Shown piece by piece: positions 32,455 through 42,083 of a stretch of DNA of 64,000 bases. The stretch is from the NCBI GenBank assembly GCA_902778255.1, contig CACYXD010000005.1, positions 124,001-188,000 on the forward strand, in the 5' to 3' direction. The notes beneath the pieces are model-generated. The model made no database searches. It was not told where the DNA came from and saw only the letters and a program-made list of their open reading frames with translations. Origin of the DNA: an uncultured Prevotellaceae bacterium. Lineage in GTDB: Bacteria; Bacteroidota; Bacteroidia; Bacteroidales; Bacteroidaceae. How positions within the stretch are numbered: the stretch's first letter is position 1; every line of letters starts with the position of its first letter. The position numbers and the translations under genes are program-made.

Positions 32455-34668
32455 CTACTTCTTCAGCCAGCGGTCGAGCCACTCGAAGTAGGTGCGCTGC
32501 CAGAGGATGCCGTTTTGGGGTTTCAATACCCAGTGGTTCTCGTCAGGGAAGATGAGCAACTCAGCCTCGATACCGCGCATACGGGCAGCATTGAAGGCGC
32601 TCATACCCTGTGTGGCATTAATGCGGTAGTCCTTCTCGCCGTGGATGCAGAGAATAGGCGTATCCCACTTATCGACGAAGCGGTGGGGTGAGTTATCGTA
32701 GGTCTTTTTAGCGCGAGCCGTCATATCCTTGTTCCAAGGTGCATCATCATACTCCCAGTTAGAGAACCAGTTCTCCTCAGTCTCGGTGTACATGGCTTCG
32801 AGGTTGAAGGCACCGTCGTGGGCAATGAAGCACTTGAAGCGTCCGTCATGATGACCTGCAAGATAATAGATGCTGAATCCGCCAAACGAGGCACCTACAG
32901 CACCCAGATGGTCGCGGTCAACGTATGGCAATTCGTCGCAGGCAAAGTCAATGGCAGACAGATAGTCATCCATGCACTGGCCTGTCCAGTCGCCACTGAT
33001 TTCTTCGAGCCACTCCTGTCCGAAGCCAGGCAGACCGCGGCGGTTAGGTGCTACGATCACGTAACCCTGAGAGGCCATGATGAAGAAGTTCCAGCGATAG
33101 CTCCAGAACTGAGACACAGGACTCTGAGGACCGCCCTCGCAGAAGAGCAGGGTGGGGTACTTCTTCGATTTGTCGAAATGAGGGGGAAGGATTACCCAGG
33201 TGAGCATCTCCTTATTGTCGGTGGTCTTCACCCAATACTGCTCTACAGAAGGCTTTCCGAGCTGGTCGAGAATTTCCTTGTTGACATTGGTTATCTGAGT
33301 GATTTCTGTATTGTCTTCAAGATCCTTGCCAGGGGTAACGACATAGAGGTCGGCTGGTTCTGTGTAGCTGTGACGCTCCATCAGCAGTTGCTTGTCGTTG
33401 AGCATCTGCACTGAACCGAAGTCAGCCCAGTCCTCTGTGAGCATATTCACATCGCCCTCAAGATTGGTACGATAGAGGTTCTCGGTTGCGTTCCATACGC
33501 CTATAAAGAATAATGTACGCGCGTCAGGAGCCCAGCAGTAATCATCGACGTTGGAATCGAAGGATTCGGTGACGTAAGTCTTCGTGCCCTCTTTCAGGTC
33601 ATAGACGCAGAGACGGTTGCGGTCAGCCTCGTAGCCGTCGCGCTCCATCGAAAGCCACGCCACGTAGCGGCCGTCGGGCGAGAACTTCGGATTAGTGTCG
33701 TAGCCCACGTTCATGTCCTTCAGGTTCGTGTTGACGAACTGGTTCTTAAGTGATTTCGTGGGATTCATCAGGTTGTCGCATTCGTAGGGAACGGTTCCGT
33801 CTGACACCACGCCCCACTCATGACCCTTACAGAGGTTCTTGGTCTTATTCATGTCGCCGCTCTCTGCGTCATAGAGGAAGATGTCCGAGTCGGTTGAGAT
33901 GCTGTATGACAGTCCCACCTTGCAGCGGCAGGTGAATGCGATGTTCTTTGAATCAGGACTCCAAGCCAGCTGTTCTATACCGCCAAATGGCTCCATGGGA
34001 CATTCGAAGGGCTCACCCTCGAGGATGTCCTTGCCCTCGCTGGCGATGGAGAAGCCATCGCCCACACTGAAGACGAAGGGGTGCTGGATGCTCTCCACGT
34101 AGTGGTCCCAGTGGCGATACATCAGGTCTGTAACCACACGTCCTGTGGTCTTAGGAAGGTCGGCTGGCTTTTCCTTGATGATCTCGTTGAAGGGAATGCT
34201 CTTCAGGATGATGACCTTAGAACGGTCGGGCGAGAACTGGAAGCCTTCAACCTGCCCTTCTGTCTCTGAGAGCTGTTTGCGGGCAGAGCCGTTGAGGTTC
34301 ATCTTCCACACTTCGCCACCCTTGATAAAGGCCACGGTCTCGTTGTCCAGCCACTGGGCGTCCGTCTCGTTGTCAGCATCTTCTGTCAGCTGCTTCTGTT
34401 CAGAACCGTCGGCATTCATCATCCAAAGTACCTGGTGACTCTTGTTCTCCTCTACGCTATAGTAGCCCATCTGGAAAACGATATGCAGCCCGTCGGGCGA
34501 AGCCTGATAGCCGCTGATACGACTCATAGCCCAAAGAGCCTCTGGAGTCATCTGGTCGCTTTCCAGTTGGATGGTCTGCTTCTGAATATTCACTTCGTTA
34601 TTCTCTTTCTGGTGTCCGCAGGCCGTGAGTAGCAAGGCTGCGGCACCAATTGCTAATGCTTTATTCAT
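32455..34668 (-). CDS. S9-family prolyl oligopeptidase-like lipoprotein peptidase
   Basis: 737 residues. The start MNKALAIGAAALLLTACG has a lipobox (LLTAC), so the enzyme is probably a lipoprotein facing the periplasm. A beta-propeller with PD40-like blades (YQASPDGLHIVFQMG, FSPDGRYVAWLSM, WAPDARTLFFIGV) covers 50-430. The C-terminal alpha/beta hydrolase has Ser in GAVGASFGGFSIYYL, Asp in CIHGEKDYRINATQ and His in FPDENHWVLKP. Likely cleaves short peptides, perhaps after Ala or Pro. No clear promoter; stands between DUF1846 and queC genes on the same strand. Confidence 0.92.
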   Translation of the reverse strand: MNKALAIGAAALLLTACGHQKENNEVNIQKQTIQLESDQMTPEALWAMSRISGYQASPDGLHIVFQMGYYSVEENKSHQVLWMMNADGSEQKQLTEDADNETDAQWLDNETVAFIKGGEVWKMNLNGSARKQLSETEGQVEGFQFSPDRSKVIILKSIPFNEIIKEKPADLPKTTGRVVTDLMYRHWDHYVESIQHPFVFSVGDGFSIASEGKDILEGEPFECPMEPFGGIEQLAWSPDSKNIAFTCRCKVGLSYSISTDSDIFLYDAESGDMNKTKNLCKGHEWGVVSDGTVPYECDNLMNPTKSLKNQFVNTNLKDMNVGYDTNPKFSPDGRYVAWLSMERDGYEADRNRLCVYDLKEGTKTYVTESFDSNVDDYCWAPDARTLFFIGVWNATENLYRTNLEGDVNMLTEDWADFGSVQMLNDKQLLMERHSYTEPADLYVVTPGKDLEDNTEITQITNVNKEILDQLGKPSVEQYWVKTTDNKEMLTWVILPPHFDKSKKYPTLLFCEGGPQSPVSQFWSYRWNFFIMASQGYVIVAPNRRGLPGFGQEWLEEISGDWTGQCMDDYLSAIDFACDELPYVDRDHLGAVGASFGGFSIYYLAGHHDGRFKCFIAHDGAFNLEAMYTETEENWFSNWEYDDAPWNKDMTARAKKTYDNSPHRFVDKWDTPILCIHGEKDYRINATQGMSAFNAARMRGIEAELLIFPDENHWVLKPQNGILWQRTYFEWLDRWLKK

Positions 34669-34709
34669 AGTATTTAAGTTGTTCTAAACCGTAAATTGTA
34701 AACGGTGAT

Positions 34710-36173
34710 CTACTTCTTCTTCACGGGGTCGCAGGTCAGTCCGCAGCCCAGCTTCTTGAATATCTTACGATCTACTTCCGAGAGCATCACGGTAGAGTGA
34801 ACCTGACAGCCACGCAATTGGGGCAACTGCTCCAACGCACGGCGACACTGCTCGTCATCCTTTGACAACACGCTGAGGGCTACCAGCACTTCGTCAGTAT
34901 GCAGACGGGGGTTTTTGCCTCCCAGGTATTCTATCTTGGTCTTCTGAACTGGTTCAATAAGGCTCTGCGGAATGAGTTTTACTTCATGGTTTATTCCAGC
35001 AAGATGCTTCATCGCGTTGATGAGCAAGGCGGCAGAACAGCCCAGCAGATCTGATGACTTGGCGGTAATGATAGTACCATCTTCAAGTTCCATTGCAGCA
35101 GAGGTCTGCTCTGAGAGTTCCTGCTTAGCCTGGGCAGCCACGGTGACACGTCGATAGGCGGTGGTAATCTTTGCCTGATTGAAGAGCATCAGGATCTTGT
35201 TGACCTCGCGCTCATTGTCAAAGCCCTCGGCCATCTTGTTGGTAGCGTCATAGTAGCGACGGATAATCTCGTCACGACTGGCCTGACAGCATACCTCATC
35301 ATCCGAGATGCAAAAGCCCACCATATTGACGCCCATATCCGTTGGGCTCTTATAAGGATTCTCACCATAGATGCCTTCGAACAGCGCATTGAGCACAGGG
35401 AATATCTCTATGTCGCGGTTGTAGTTGATAGCAATCTTGTCGTAGGCCTCCAGATGGAACGGGTCAATCATGTTCACGTCGTTGAGGTCGGCAGTAGCCG
35501 CCTCGTAGGCTATGTTCACAGGGTGCTTCAAGGGCAGGTTCCATACGGGGAAGGTCTCGAACTTAGCGTAACCGGCACGGATGCCGCGCTTGTTCTCGTT
35601 GTAGAGCTGACTCAGACAGACGGCCATTTTTCCAGATCCAGGACCAGGGGCGGTGATGATCACCAGTTCGCGCGAGGTCTCTACATAGTCGTTTTTGCCA
35701 AAACCTTCGTCGCTGGCAATGAGTTCTACGTTGTGGGGATAGCCGTCGATGAGGTAATGCACATACGACTTGATGCCCATACGCTCCAGGCGGTGACGGA
35801 ACTGGTCGGCAGCATTCTGACCATTATAATGCGTGATGACCACTGAGCCCACCATGAAGTCGCGGTTCATAAATTCCTCGCGTAGGCGTAGCACGTCCTC
35901 ATCGTATGTGATACCCAGGTCAGCACGCACCTTATTCTTTTCTATATCCTCGGCACTTACTACGATAACAATTTCCAACTGGTCGCGTAGTTGTGCAAAC
36001 ATACGCAACTTTGAATCGGGCTTGAAGCCAGGAAGTACGCGTGAAGCGTGGTGGTCGTCAAAGAGCTTGCCACCCAGTTCAAGGTATAGTTTGCCATCGA
36101 ATTGAGCAATACGCTCCTTGATATGCTCTGACTGAATCTTGAGATATTTCTCGTTATCGAAGCCTATTTTCAT
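34710..36173 (-). CDS. DUF1846-family protein
   Basis: 487 residues matching the conserved DUF1846 family throughout (MKIGFDNEKYLKIQSEHI, GGKLFDDHHASRVLPGF, ITAPGPGSGKMAVCLSQLY, AYKFETFPVWNLPL-like YAKFETFPVWNLPLKHPVN). The GPGSGK loop is a phosphate-binding pattern. Function is unknown; it is broadly found in gut anaerobes. Lies 36 bases after yidC and 41 before the S9 peptidase. Confidence 0.88.
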   Translation of the reverse strand: MKIGFDNEKYLKIQSEHIKERIAQFDGKLYLELGGKLFDDHHASRVLPGFKPDSKLRMFAQLRDQLEIVIVVSAEDIEKNKVRADLGITYDEDVLRLREEFMNRDFMVGSVVITHYNGQNAADQFRHRLERMGIKSYVHYLIDGYPHNVELIASDEGFGKNDYVETSRELVIITAPGPGSGKMAVCLSQLYNENKRGIRAGYAKFETFPVWNLPLKHPVNIAYEAATADLNDVNMIDPFHLEAYDKIAINYNRDIEIFPVLNALFEGIYGENPYKSPTDMGVNMVGFCISDDEVCCQASRDEIIRRYYDATNKMAEGFDNEREVNKILMLFNQAKITTAYRRVTVAAQAKQELSEQTSAAMELEDGTIITAKSSDLLGCSAALLINAMKHLAGINHEVKLIPQSLIEPVQKTKIEYLGGKNPRLHTDEVLVALSVLSKDDEQCRRALEQLPQLRGCQVHSTVMLSEVDRKIFKKLGCGLTCDPVKKK

Positions 36174-36209
36174 TTGTATATCTATTATGGTGTTGGTATG
36201 ATGGTTTTC

Positions 36210-38099
36210 TTATTTGCGGTTTTGCATCTGCTGCTTCTGCATCTCAGCAGCACGCTTCTGCATCTCCTCCAGTCGGGCAGCCAGTCCGCTTGCCTTCTTG
36301 GGGTTGTTCTGGTTCTCTTTGTACTTTGCCTCGAGGATAGCCAGCAGTTTGGCATCGTCGGTAGTCTTACGGAGCGTCCACATGATGGCAGCCGAGAAGA
36401 ACAGCGAGATGAAGTAATAGAAATTCAGACCAGAGCCGTAGTCATTGAACATGAAGAAGAACATCACGGGCATGATATACATCATATACTGCATCATCTT
36501 CATCTGCTCGGCCTGCTGACCCACCATCTGGTCGCGCTGCTGACGCATGGTCATATAAGAATAGAGCACGTTGCTCACGCAGAACAGGATACAGGTCAGC
36601 GAGAGGTGGTCGCCGATGAGCCAGAGGTCGGTGTTCCACTGTCCGATGAAGGGGATGGGGTCGTAGGTAGAGAGGTCTTCCATCCACAGGAACGACTCGC
36701 GGCGCAGCTGGATAGCGTTAGGCACGAAGTTGAACATCGCAATCCAGATAGGCATCTGAATGAGCATAGGCAGACAGCCGCCCAGTGGTGACACACCATA
36801 TTTCGCATAGAGTGCCATCATAGCCTGCTGCTTCTGCATCTGATCCTCGGGCTTGTCGTATTGCTTGGTAGCCTCTTCCAATTTTGGCTTCAAGACGCGC
36901 ATCTTGGCACTCGACATATAGCTCTTCTTCACCATGGGGTAGGTGATAGCCTTCAGAAGCAGGGTGATGAGAATCAGCACGATACCCATGGGCAGACCCA
37001 GCTTTGTGAGCCAGTCAAAGACATAGAGCGTGAACCAGCGGTTGATGAAGCGGAACAGAGGCCATCCCAGATAAACCAGTTTCTCGAGTTCCAAATCCTT
37101 TCCAAACTCACTCTGCTCTTCTACATCCTGAATCAGACGGAAGTCGTTGGGACCCAGATACATCTCAAACTCTGAAGCCTGCAGACCTGTGGGGTCGAAC
37201 TTTGTAACGAGGTTGGCCTCGTAGTTTTTGAGGATACGTGTGTTCTTCTCCTGAGGCGTGCTGGCGAGTTCTGCACCAGTATTGAAGGCATCCTTTGAAA
37301 TCAGTACAGCTGAGAAATACTGGTTCTTGAAAGCTACCCAGTCGATAGGCTCCTCTGTGGTCTCTTTCTTGTCGGAAGTCTCGCTGAGGTAGTCGGTACC
37401 ACCATCTGTGAACTTATAAGTCAGCGACGAACGGTAGTTCTCAAACGAGAAGCCGCGCTCCTGCTGGCGACAAGAGTCCTGCCACATAATGGTCACCTCT
37501 TTGCTGGTGGGGTCGAGCTGATCGCTCAGTCCGATGGCCTGCATCGAGAAGTGGAGCATATAGTCGGGGCCCAAGCGGTATTTGAATACCAGTTGTCCGT
37601 TGCCCTGCGCCTGAGCGGTCATCGTGAGCGAGCCGTCAGCCTCCTGTGTAGGTACAAAGTAAAGGTCGCGGGTGTTGATATACTGCTTCAGACCCTTGAT
37701 GATGAAGTCCATATGCTGTCCGCTCTCTGTGAAGAGCTGTACGCCCATGCGGTTCAGCGTGTCCTTATGGCCTACGATACGAGCGCTGGCAATCGTGCCG
37801 CCCATCGTGTTGAATGCCAGCTCCAGCGAGTCGTTCTTCAATGTTACCAGTCGGTTGGTGCCAGCCAAAGAGTCGGCGAGCGATGGGAAGAAAAGTGCGG
37901 CGGAATCAACGGCTGCCACCTCCTCGCTCTTTTGTTCGTTCTGTACAATCTGCTGTTTCTGAGCCTCTTTGACTGCTGCAATGCTATCCTGTGCGTGTTG
38001 GTAGGCTTCTATCTCTGCCTGTGACGGTGTGTTCAGATAGCTGAAAGCAATGAGTACCACAGCAATGAGACTAAAGCCAATTAAAGTGTTTCTGTTCAT
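36210..38099 (-). CDS. yidC: Membrane protein insertase YidC
   Basis: Inserts and folds inner-membrane proteins alone or with SecYEG. 629 residues: N-terminal membrane anchor (TLIGFSLIAVVLIAFSYL), large periplasmic beta-sandwich (45-340), and the C-terminal five-helix insertase with LPMGIVLILITLLLKAITYPM, KYGVSPLGGCLPMLIQMPIW and LTCILFCVSNVLYSYMT. The tail is basic and Gln/Met rich (MQKRAAEMQKQQMQNRK), a ribosome-contacting feature. Own promoter, head to head with the DUF3078 gene. Confidence 0.96.
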   Translation of the reverse strand: MNRNTLIGFSLIAVVLIAFSYLNTPSQAEIEAYQHAQDSIAAVKEAQKQQIVQNEQKSEEVAAVDSAALFFPSLADSLAGTNRLVTLKNDSLELAFNTMGGTIASARIVGHKDTLNRMGVQLFTESGQHMDFIIKGLKQYINTRDLYFVPTQEADGSLTMTAQAQGNGQLVFKYRLGPDYMLHFSMQAIGLSDQLDPTSKEVTIMWQDSCRQQERGFSFENYRSSLTYKFTDGGTDYLSETSDKKETTEEPIDWVAFKNQYFSAVLISKDAFNTGAELASTPQEKNTRILKNYEANLVTKFDPTGLQASEFEMYLGPNDFRLIQDVEEQSEFGKDLELEKLVYLGWPLFRFINRWFTLYVFDWLTKLGLPMGIVLILITLLLKAITYPMVKKSYMSSAKMRVLKPKLEEATKQYDKPEDQMQKQQAMMALYAKYGVSPLGGCLPMLIQMPIWIAMFNFVPNAIQLRRESFLWMEDLSTYDPIPFIGQWNTDLWLIGDHLSLTCILFCVSNVLYSYMTMRQQRDQMVGQQAEQMKMMQYMMYIMPVMFFFMFNDYGSGLNFYYFISLFFSAAIMWTLRKTTDDAKLLAILEAKYKENQNNPKKASGLAARLEEMQKRAAEMQKQQMQNRK

Positions 38100-38140
38100 A
38101 TAATTATACGTACTTTTATTACTTTTTTATAAACAAGGTG

Positions 38141-38148
38141 CAAAGTTA
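38141..38148 (-). promoter_or_regulatory. -7 promoter box for yidC
   Basis: Complement TAACTTTG; only 13 bases separate it from the opposing -7 box at 38162. Confidence 0.65.
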
Positions 38149-38161
38149 CGAAAAAAAATTA

Positions 38162-38169
38162 TAACTTTG
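38162..38169 (+). promoter_or_regulatory. -7 promoter box for the DUF3078 gene
   Basis: TAACTTTG, nine bases before ATG 38179, predicting a nearly leaderless mRNA; this also rules out the in-frame TTG at 38167 as start. Confidence 0.65.
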
Positions 38170-38178
38170 CACGCAGAT

Positions 38179-39369
38179 ATGAGAAAATTAGCATTATTTA
38201 TTTTGGCAGCTGGTGTACTAAGTGCTTCTGCTGCTGAGCCGAAGAGCAAAAACAGCTCATCGTGCTATCGTCTTTTTACGCCGCTCACGTTTTTCCATAA
38301 CGTGGCTAGTAATCAGTTGTCTATTACCTCTGACAATCCTGACGAGGTCAATCAGGCTATCGATCAGGCGCTGATGCATGTCTATCTGAACCGTCCTGAC
38401 CTGGTGCAGGTCACTCAGAGAGAACAGGAGAATGCAGGTACGTTGCGCCAGGATATCATAGAAAGTACCGTGTCTCAGACCGTGGAGATGGTGGAGCAGG
38501 CAGCTCCCATGCCAGACGCTCCCGTGGCAGCCCCTGTGGAGCTGGTCGTTGAGAAGCCCAACTTCTGGAAATACAAGGGAGACGGTGCCCTTCAGTTCAT
38601 GCAGAACCATGTGAGCGACAACTGGTACAAGGGTGGTGAGAGCAATTACTCTGCCATTGGAACATTGACCCTTGAGGCCAACTATGACAACAAGGAGAAA
38701 TGGAAGTGGGACAACAAGCTGGAGATGAAGTTAGGTTTCCAGACCTCGCCTTCTGATACGGTGAATAAGTTCAAGACCAACGAGGATATTATCCGTCTGA
38801 CCAGCAAAATCGGTTTGAAGGCCGTCAACCGTTGGTACTATACCCTTCAGGTGCAGGCCTACACCCAGTTCTATCACGGCTTGAAGTCGAACAAGGAGTT
38901 TGTGTTCTCCGACTTCATGTCGCCTTTCAACCTGAGTGCTGGTCTTGGTATGGATTATAAGGTGGAGTGGTTAAAGAAGAGACTTACTGGTACCATCAAT
39001 ATGTCGCCCCTGGCTGTGAACTATCGCTATGTGGATCGTGCTAACCTGGCTCAGAGCTTTGGTGTGAAGGTGCCTAAGCATACCCACTCGCTGACCGATT
39101 TCGGTTCGCAGCTCACGGCTCAGCTGGAATGGAAAATAACTGACAATTTCTCTTGGAAGTCGCGCGTCTATGGCTTCACCAGTTACCATCGTGCCCAGCT
39201 GGAATGGGAAAATACCTTCAACCTGAAGGTGTCGAAGTATATCTCTGCCAACCTCTTCCTCTATCCCCGTTTGGATGACTCTAACAAGAAATACAAAGAT
39301 GATGGCTCACGCATGAGCTATTGGCAGTTCAAGGAGTATTCTTCGCTGGGATTCTCGTATAATTTCTAA
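38179..39369 (+). CDS. DUF3078-family outer-membrane protein
   Basis: 396 residues with a signal peptide (MRKLALFILAAGVLSASAA). The N-terminal 120 residues are polar; from about 125 the protein is beta-rich with WKYKGDGALQFMQNHVSDNW and alternating aromatic strands (KWDNKLEMKLGF, RWYYTLQVQAYTQFY) ending in F (SSLGFSYNF), a pattern of outer-membrane beta barrels. The DUF3078 family has no assigned function. Transcribed divergently from yidC; converges on the AddB-like gene with a four-base overlap. Confidence 0.85.
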   Translation: MRKLALFILAAGVLSASAAEPKSKNSSSCYRLFTPLTFFHNVASNQLSITSDNPDEVNQAIDQALMHVYLNRPDLVQVTQREQENAGTLRQDIIESTVSQTVEMVEQAAPMPDAPVAAPVELVVEKPNFWKYKGDGALQFMQNHVSDNWYKGGESNYSAIGTLTLEANYDNKEKWKWDNKLEMKLGFQTSPSDTVNKFKTNEDIIRLTSKIGLKAVNRWYYTLQVQAYTQFYHGLKSNKEFVFSDFMSPFNLSAGLGMDYKVEWLKKRLTGTINMSPLAVNYRYVDRANLAQSFGVKVPKHTHSLTDFGSQLTAQLEWKITDNFSWKSRVYGFTSYHRAQLEWENTFNLKVSKYISANLFLYPRLDDSNKKYKDDGSRMSYWQFKEYSSLGFSYNF

Positions 39370-42083
39370 GAGCAGAGCAACTTATAAGGACATGTTGCAC
39401 ATCGGTCGGTATCGGCAGTAGGCTGATAGGGTATTGACGGATTAAACATGTCATCGACGGTAGCCCTGAGCAGTTCCATGAATCTGGGAATGCTTGGGGC
39501 TACATCTGTGATGGGCTCTCGTCCGAAACAGAGTGTGGGGTCGTAGTCTTCGCCTCCTGAGTGCTGGATAAACAGCAAGGCCGGCGACACAGGGATGTTG
39601 GTATATTGCTGCTTGACCAGAGCCGCATAGAGGAATGTCTGCAGATAATAGTCACTATGTTTGTTCAGGCTCTCTTGCTTGAAGATGGCCTCCACGTCTT
39701 CCAGTGACTTTACGGCCTTGCTGCCCGTTTTATAGTCGATGACCCTGATGCGCTCCTGTCCGTCTTTGACGATTTTGTCCAGACGGTCTATAATTCCCCC
39801 GATAGTGGTGTTGAGATAGGTTGTCTGCAGCTTGCCCTTGATTTCCAATTCCAGTCCGATGATGTTGAAGGGTGCCAACTCATGGTCGATGGTCAGTAGC
39901 TGTCGCACATATTGTATCAGCACCTCGCGATTGATGAGCTGCAGGCCGTTGAGGTCTGCTTGTTTCAGGTTGGCTACCTTCAGCACTTCCCGCATCGCTT
40001 CATCTACGGCGCGCACTATCTCTACGCGCGTCTTGAGCAACTCTTCAATGTCGCTCTTCGTGATTTGATGACTCTTTGCCTGCAGCTGGTCGTATATGCG
40101 TTGGGAAGCCAAGTGGAAGATGTTGCCAAAGAGCCGGTTGTCGATGGTGTCGTCGGCATCGTCTTCTGGTTCTTTTAGCCCACACTCGTATTTGTAGTAG
40201 TAGCGCAGCGGACAGCGCATATAGGTGTTGATGGCCGTTGGCGAGAGGATGGCAGGCTGCATCTTCTTCTCCAGCTGTATCACAGGTGGCGTGGCATGAT
40301 GGATGAGTGCCGGCACCTGTATGGTCTCAAACGCTATCTCCTTTTTCAGATGCTCATCGACCATCAGCTGCAGCATGAAACGCGACATTTCGCCCGTCTG
40401 CCCGTCGTTGGTACTGTTGTTATAGAGTATGGTGATGTCTGATGCGCGTTGCAGCAGTCTGTGGAAATAGTAGCTGTAGATGGCCACCTTATGGTCGATG
40501 GTCGTAAGCCCATGTGCCTTGCGGATGGTGTAGGGGATAAACGAGGTGTCGTTGACGCCTCGCGGCATGTTACCCTCGTTGCACGAAAGCAGGATGAGGT
40601 GCTCGAAGTCCAGACTGCGTGTCTCCAGCACGCCCATCACCTGGATGCCCTCAATGGGCTCGCCGTGGAAGGGTACGGTGGTTGACTGGATGAGCTGGTT
40701 GATGAGGCGCTGCATGGTGGTGTCGTTGACGATGAGGTCTCCACTCTCTACCAATGCGTTCAGCCTGTTGATGAGCGTATAGGCACGGAACACACATTCC
40801 TGAAACAGCGGGTCGCTATCCTCTGTACGATGGGCAACGCATTGTATGATGCCGGTTATCCAGGAGAGCAATGGCGTAGTTGCGTCCTTGAGCATCTCGC
40901 TGGCTTCCTCTTCGGGCAGGGTGGCGAGATAGGAATGTCGGAGTGTAGTGTCCAGATAGCGTCGGCGGAAACTGTGGCGCTTCTGGTCGTAGCCCAGGAT
41001 GCGCAGGTCGGTGAGTTGCAGGATAAGTGCGGCCACAGGCGACTGCGCCAGCGGATAACCCGTGGTGATGTTCACCTTGTCTATCTCGTCGGGCAGACAA
41101 TGGACCACCGTTGGCAGCAGGGCTTCGTTGCACATGACGATGGCCGTCTTGCGCCCAGCTTCATAGCGCTTGTCTTGTCGTAGCCACTGGCTGACATAGC
41201 GAGCCTGAGCATTTTCCGTCGTGGCCGAGATATAGCGTATCTCCTTCTGTTGCTCCATATTAGCATAGATGGCCTCGTCGCTGATATCCAACTCACAGGG
41301 AAACATCTCCATCTGCTGCTTGATATAATAGCCGGCATCGTCTGTATTGAGGTATGACGTGTCAAAGTCCCAATAGAAATGCGCCTTCCCTTGCTGACGT
41401 AGCGTCTTAAACAGACTATGCTCCACCTTCTGTATCAGGTTGAAGCCCACGAAGAGATAATGGTCGTAGTAGGTATCAGATGTCAGGTCTGACTCGGCCA
41501 CCTCGCGATACAGGGCTCCCTCGTAGGCCAGTCCTTGCTGGGCCAGCCTGTTGTTGTAGTCGTGATAGATGGCGCTCATCTTCGACCACAGCTTCAGGAA
41601 GCGCGTCTTGAGCTCCGTGTTATGGTCGTCGGTGAAGTTGCCAAAGAATCGCTGAATGGCCTTGCGCTGCTCTTCGCTGAGATAGCTCACGTCGTCCAGC
41701 TCGTGTATGTCCCTGACGTTGGCAAACACCTTGTCGGCATCGGCCATGTTCTTGTCCAGATCGTCGAAATCGGCCAAGAGCAGCTGTCCCCATCCGTAGA
41801 AATGGTCCAGCGTCTCGTCGATGCCTGTCTGCGAGGTGAACGATTTATGCAGGTCGCAAATCAGTTTGATGGGGTCGGCCACGTTGCGCTGGCTGTAGCT
41901 GCGAAACAGGTCGCTGATGGTGATATATGCCGGACTCCAGATGGGCTTGTCGGACAGGCTTGCCAGATGCTGACTGAGAAAGAGTGAGGCACGCTTGTTG
42001 GGAAAGACCACAGCCACCTTTGACAGGTCGTTGCCGTATTTCCGCAGGATATCCTCGGCTACATATTCTAAGAATGTCTTCAT
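39366..42083 (-). CDS. AddB-like PD-(D/E)XK nuclease subunit
   Basis: Partner of the AddA-like helicase in double-strand break repair. 905 residues. The N-terminal helicase-like fold lacks a Walker A lysine (VVFPNKRASLFLSQ), as in other inactive subunits. The C terminus holds the nuclease (IGGIIDRLDKI, RIRVIDYKTGSKAVK with Asp-x-Lys) and iron-sulphur cysteines: one in YMRCPLRYYYKYECGL and three in DRCATCPYKLLCS. The start codon overlaps the AddA-like stop by four bases. Confidence 0.88.
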   Translation of the reverse strand: MKTFLEYVAEDILRKYGNDLSKVAVVFPNKRASLFLSQHLASLSDKPIWSPAYITISDLFRSYSQRNVADPIKLICDLHKSFTSQTGIDETLDHFYGWGQLLLADFDDLDKNMADADKVFANVRDIHELDDVSYLSEEQRKAIQRFFGNFTDDHNTELKTRFLKLWSKMSAIYHDYNNRLAQQGLAYEGALYREVAESDLTSDTYYDHYLFVGFNLIQKVEHSLFKTLRQQGKAHFYWDFDTSYLNTDDAGYYIKQQMEMFPCELDISDEAIYANMEQQKEIRYISATTENAQARYVSQWLRQDKRYEAGRKTAIVMCNEALLPTVVHCLPDEIDKVNITTGYPLAQSPVAALILQLTDLRILGYDQKRHSFRRRYLDTTLRHSYLATLPEEEASEMLKDATTPLLSWITGIIQCVAHRTEDSDPLFQECVFRAYTLINRLNALVESGDLIVNDTTMQRLINQLIQSTTVPFHGEPIEGIQVMGVLETRSLDFEHLILLSCNEGNMPRGVNDTSFIPYTIRKAHGLTTIDHKVAIYSYYFHRLLQRASDITILYNNSTNDGQTGEMSRFMLQLMVDEHLKKEIAFETIQVPALIHHATPPVIQLEKKMQPAILSPTAINTYMRCPLRYYYKYECGLKEPEDDADDTIDNRLFGNIFHLASQRIYDQLQAKSHQITKSDIEELLKTRVEIVRAVDEAMREVLKVANLKQADLNGLQLINREVLIQYVRQLLTIDHELAPFNIIGLELEIKGKLQTTYLNTTIGGIIDRLDKIVKDGQERIRVIDYKTGSKAVKSLEDVEAIFKQESLNKHSDYYLQTFLYAALVKQQYTNIPVSPALLFIQHSGGEDYDPTLCFGREPITDVAPSIPRFMELLRATVDDMFNPSIPYQPTADTDRCATCPYKLLCS

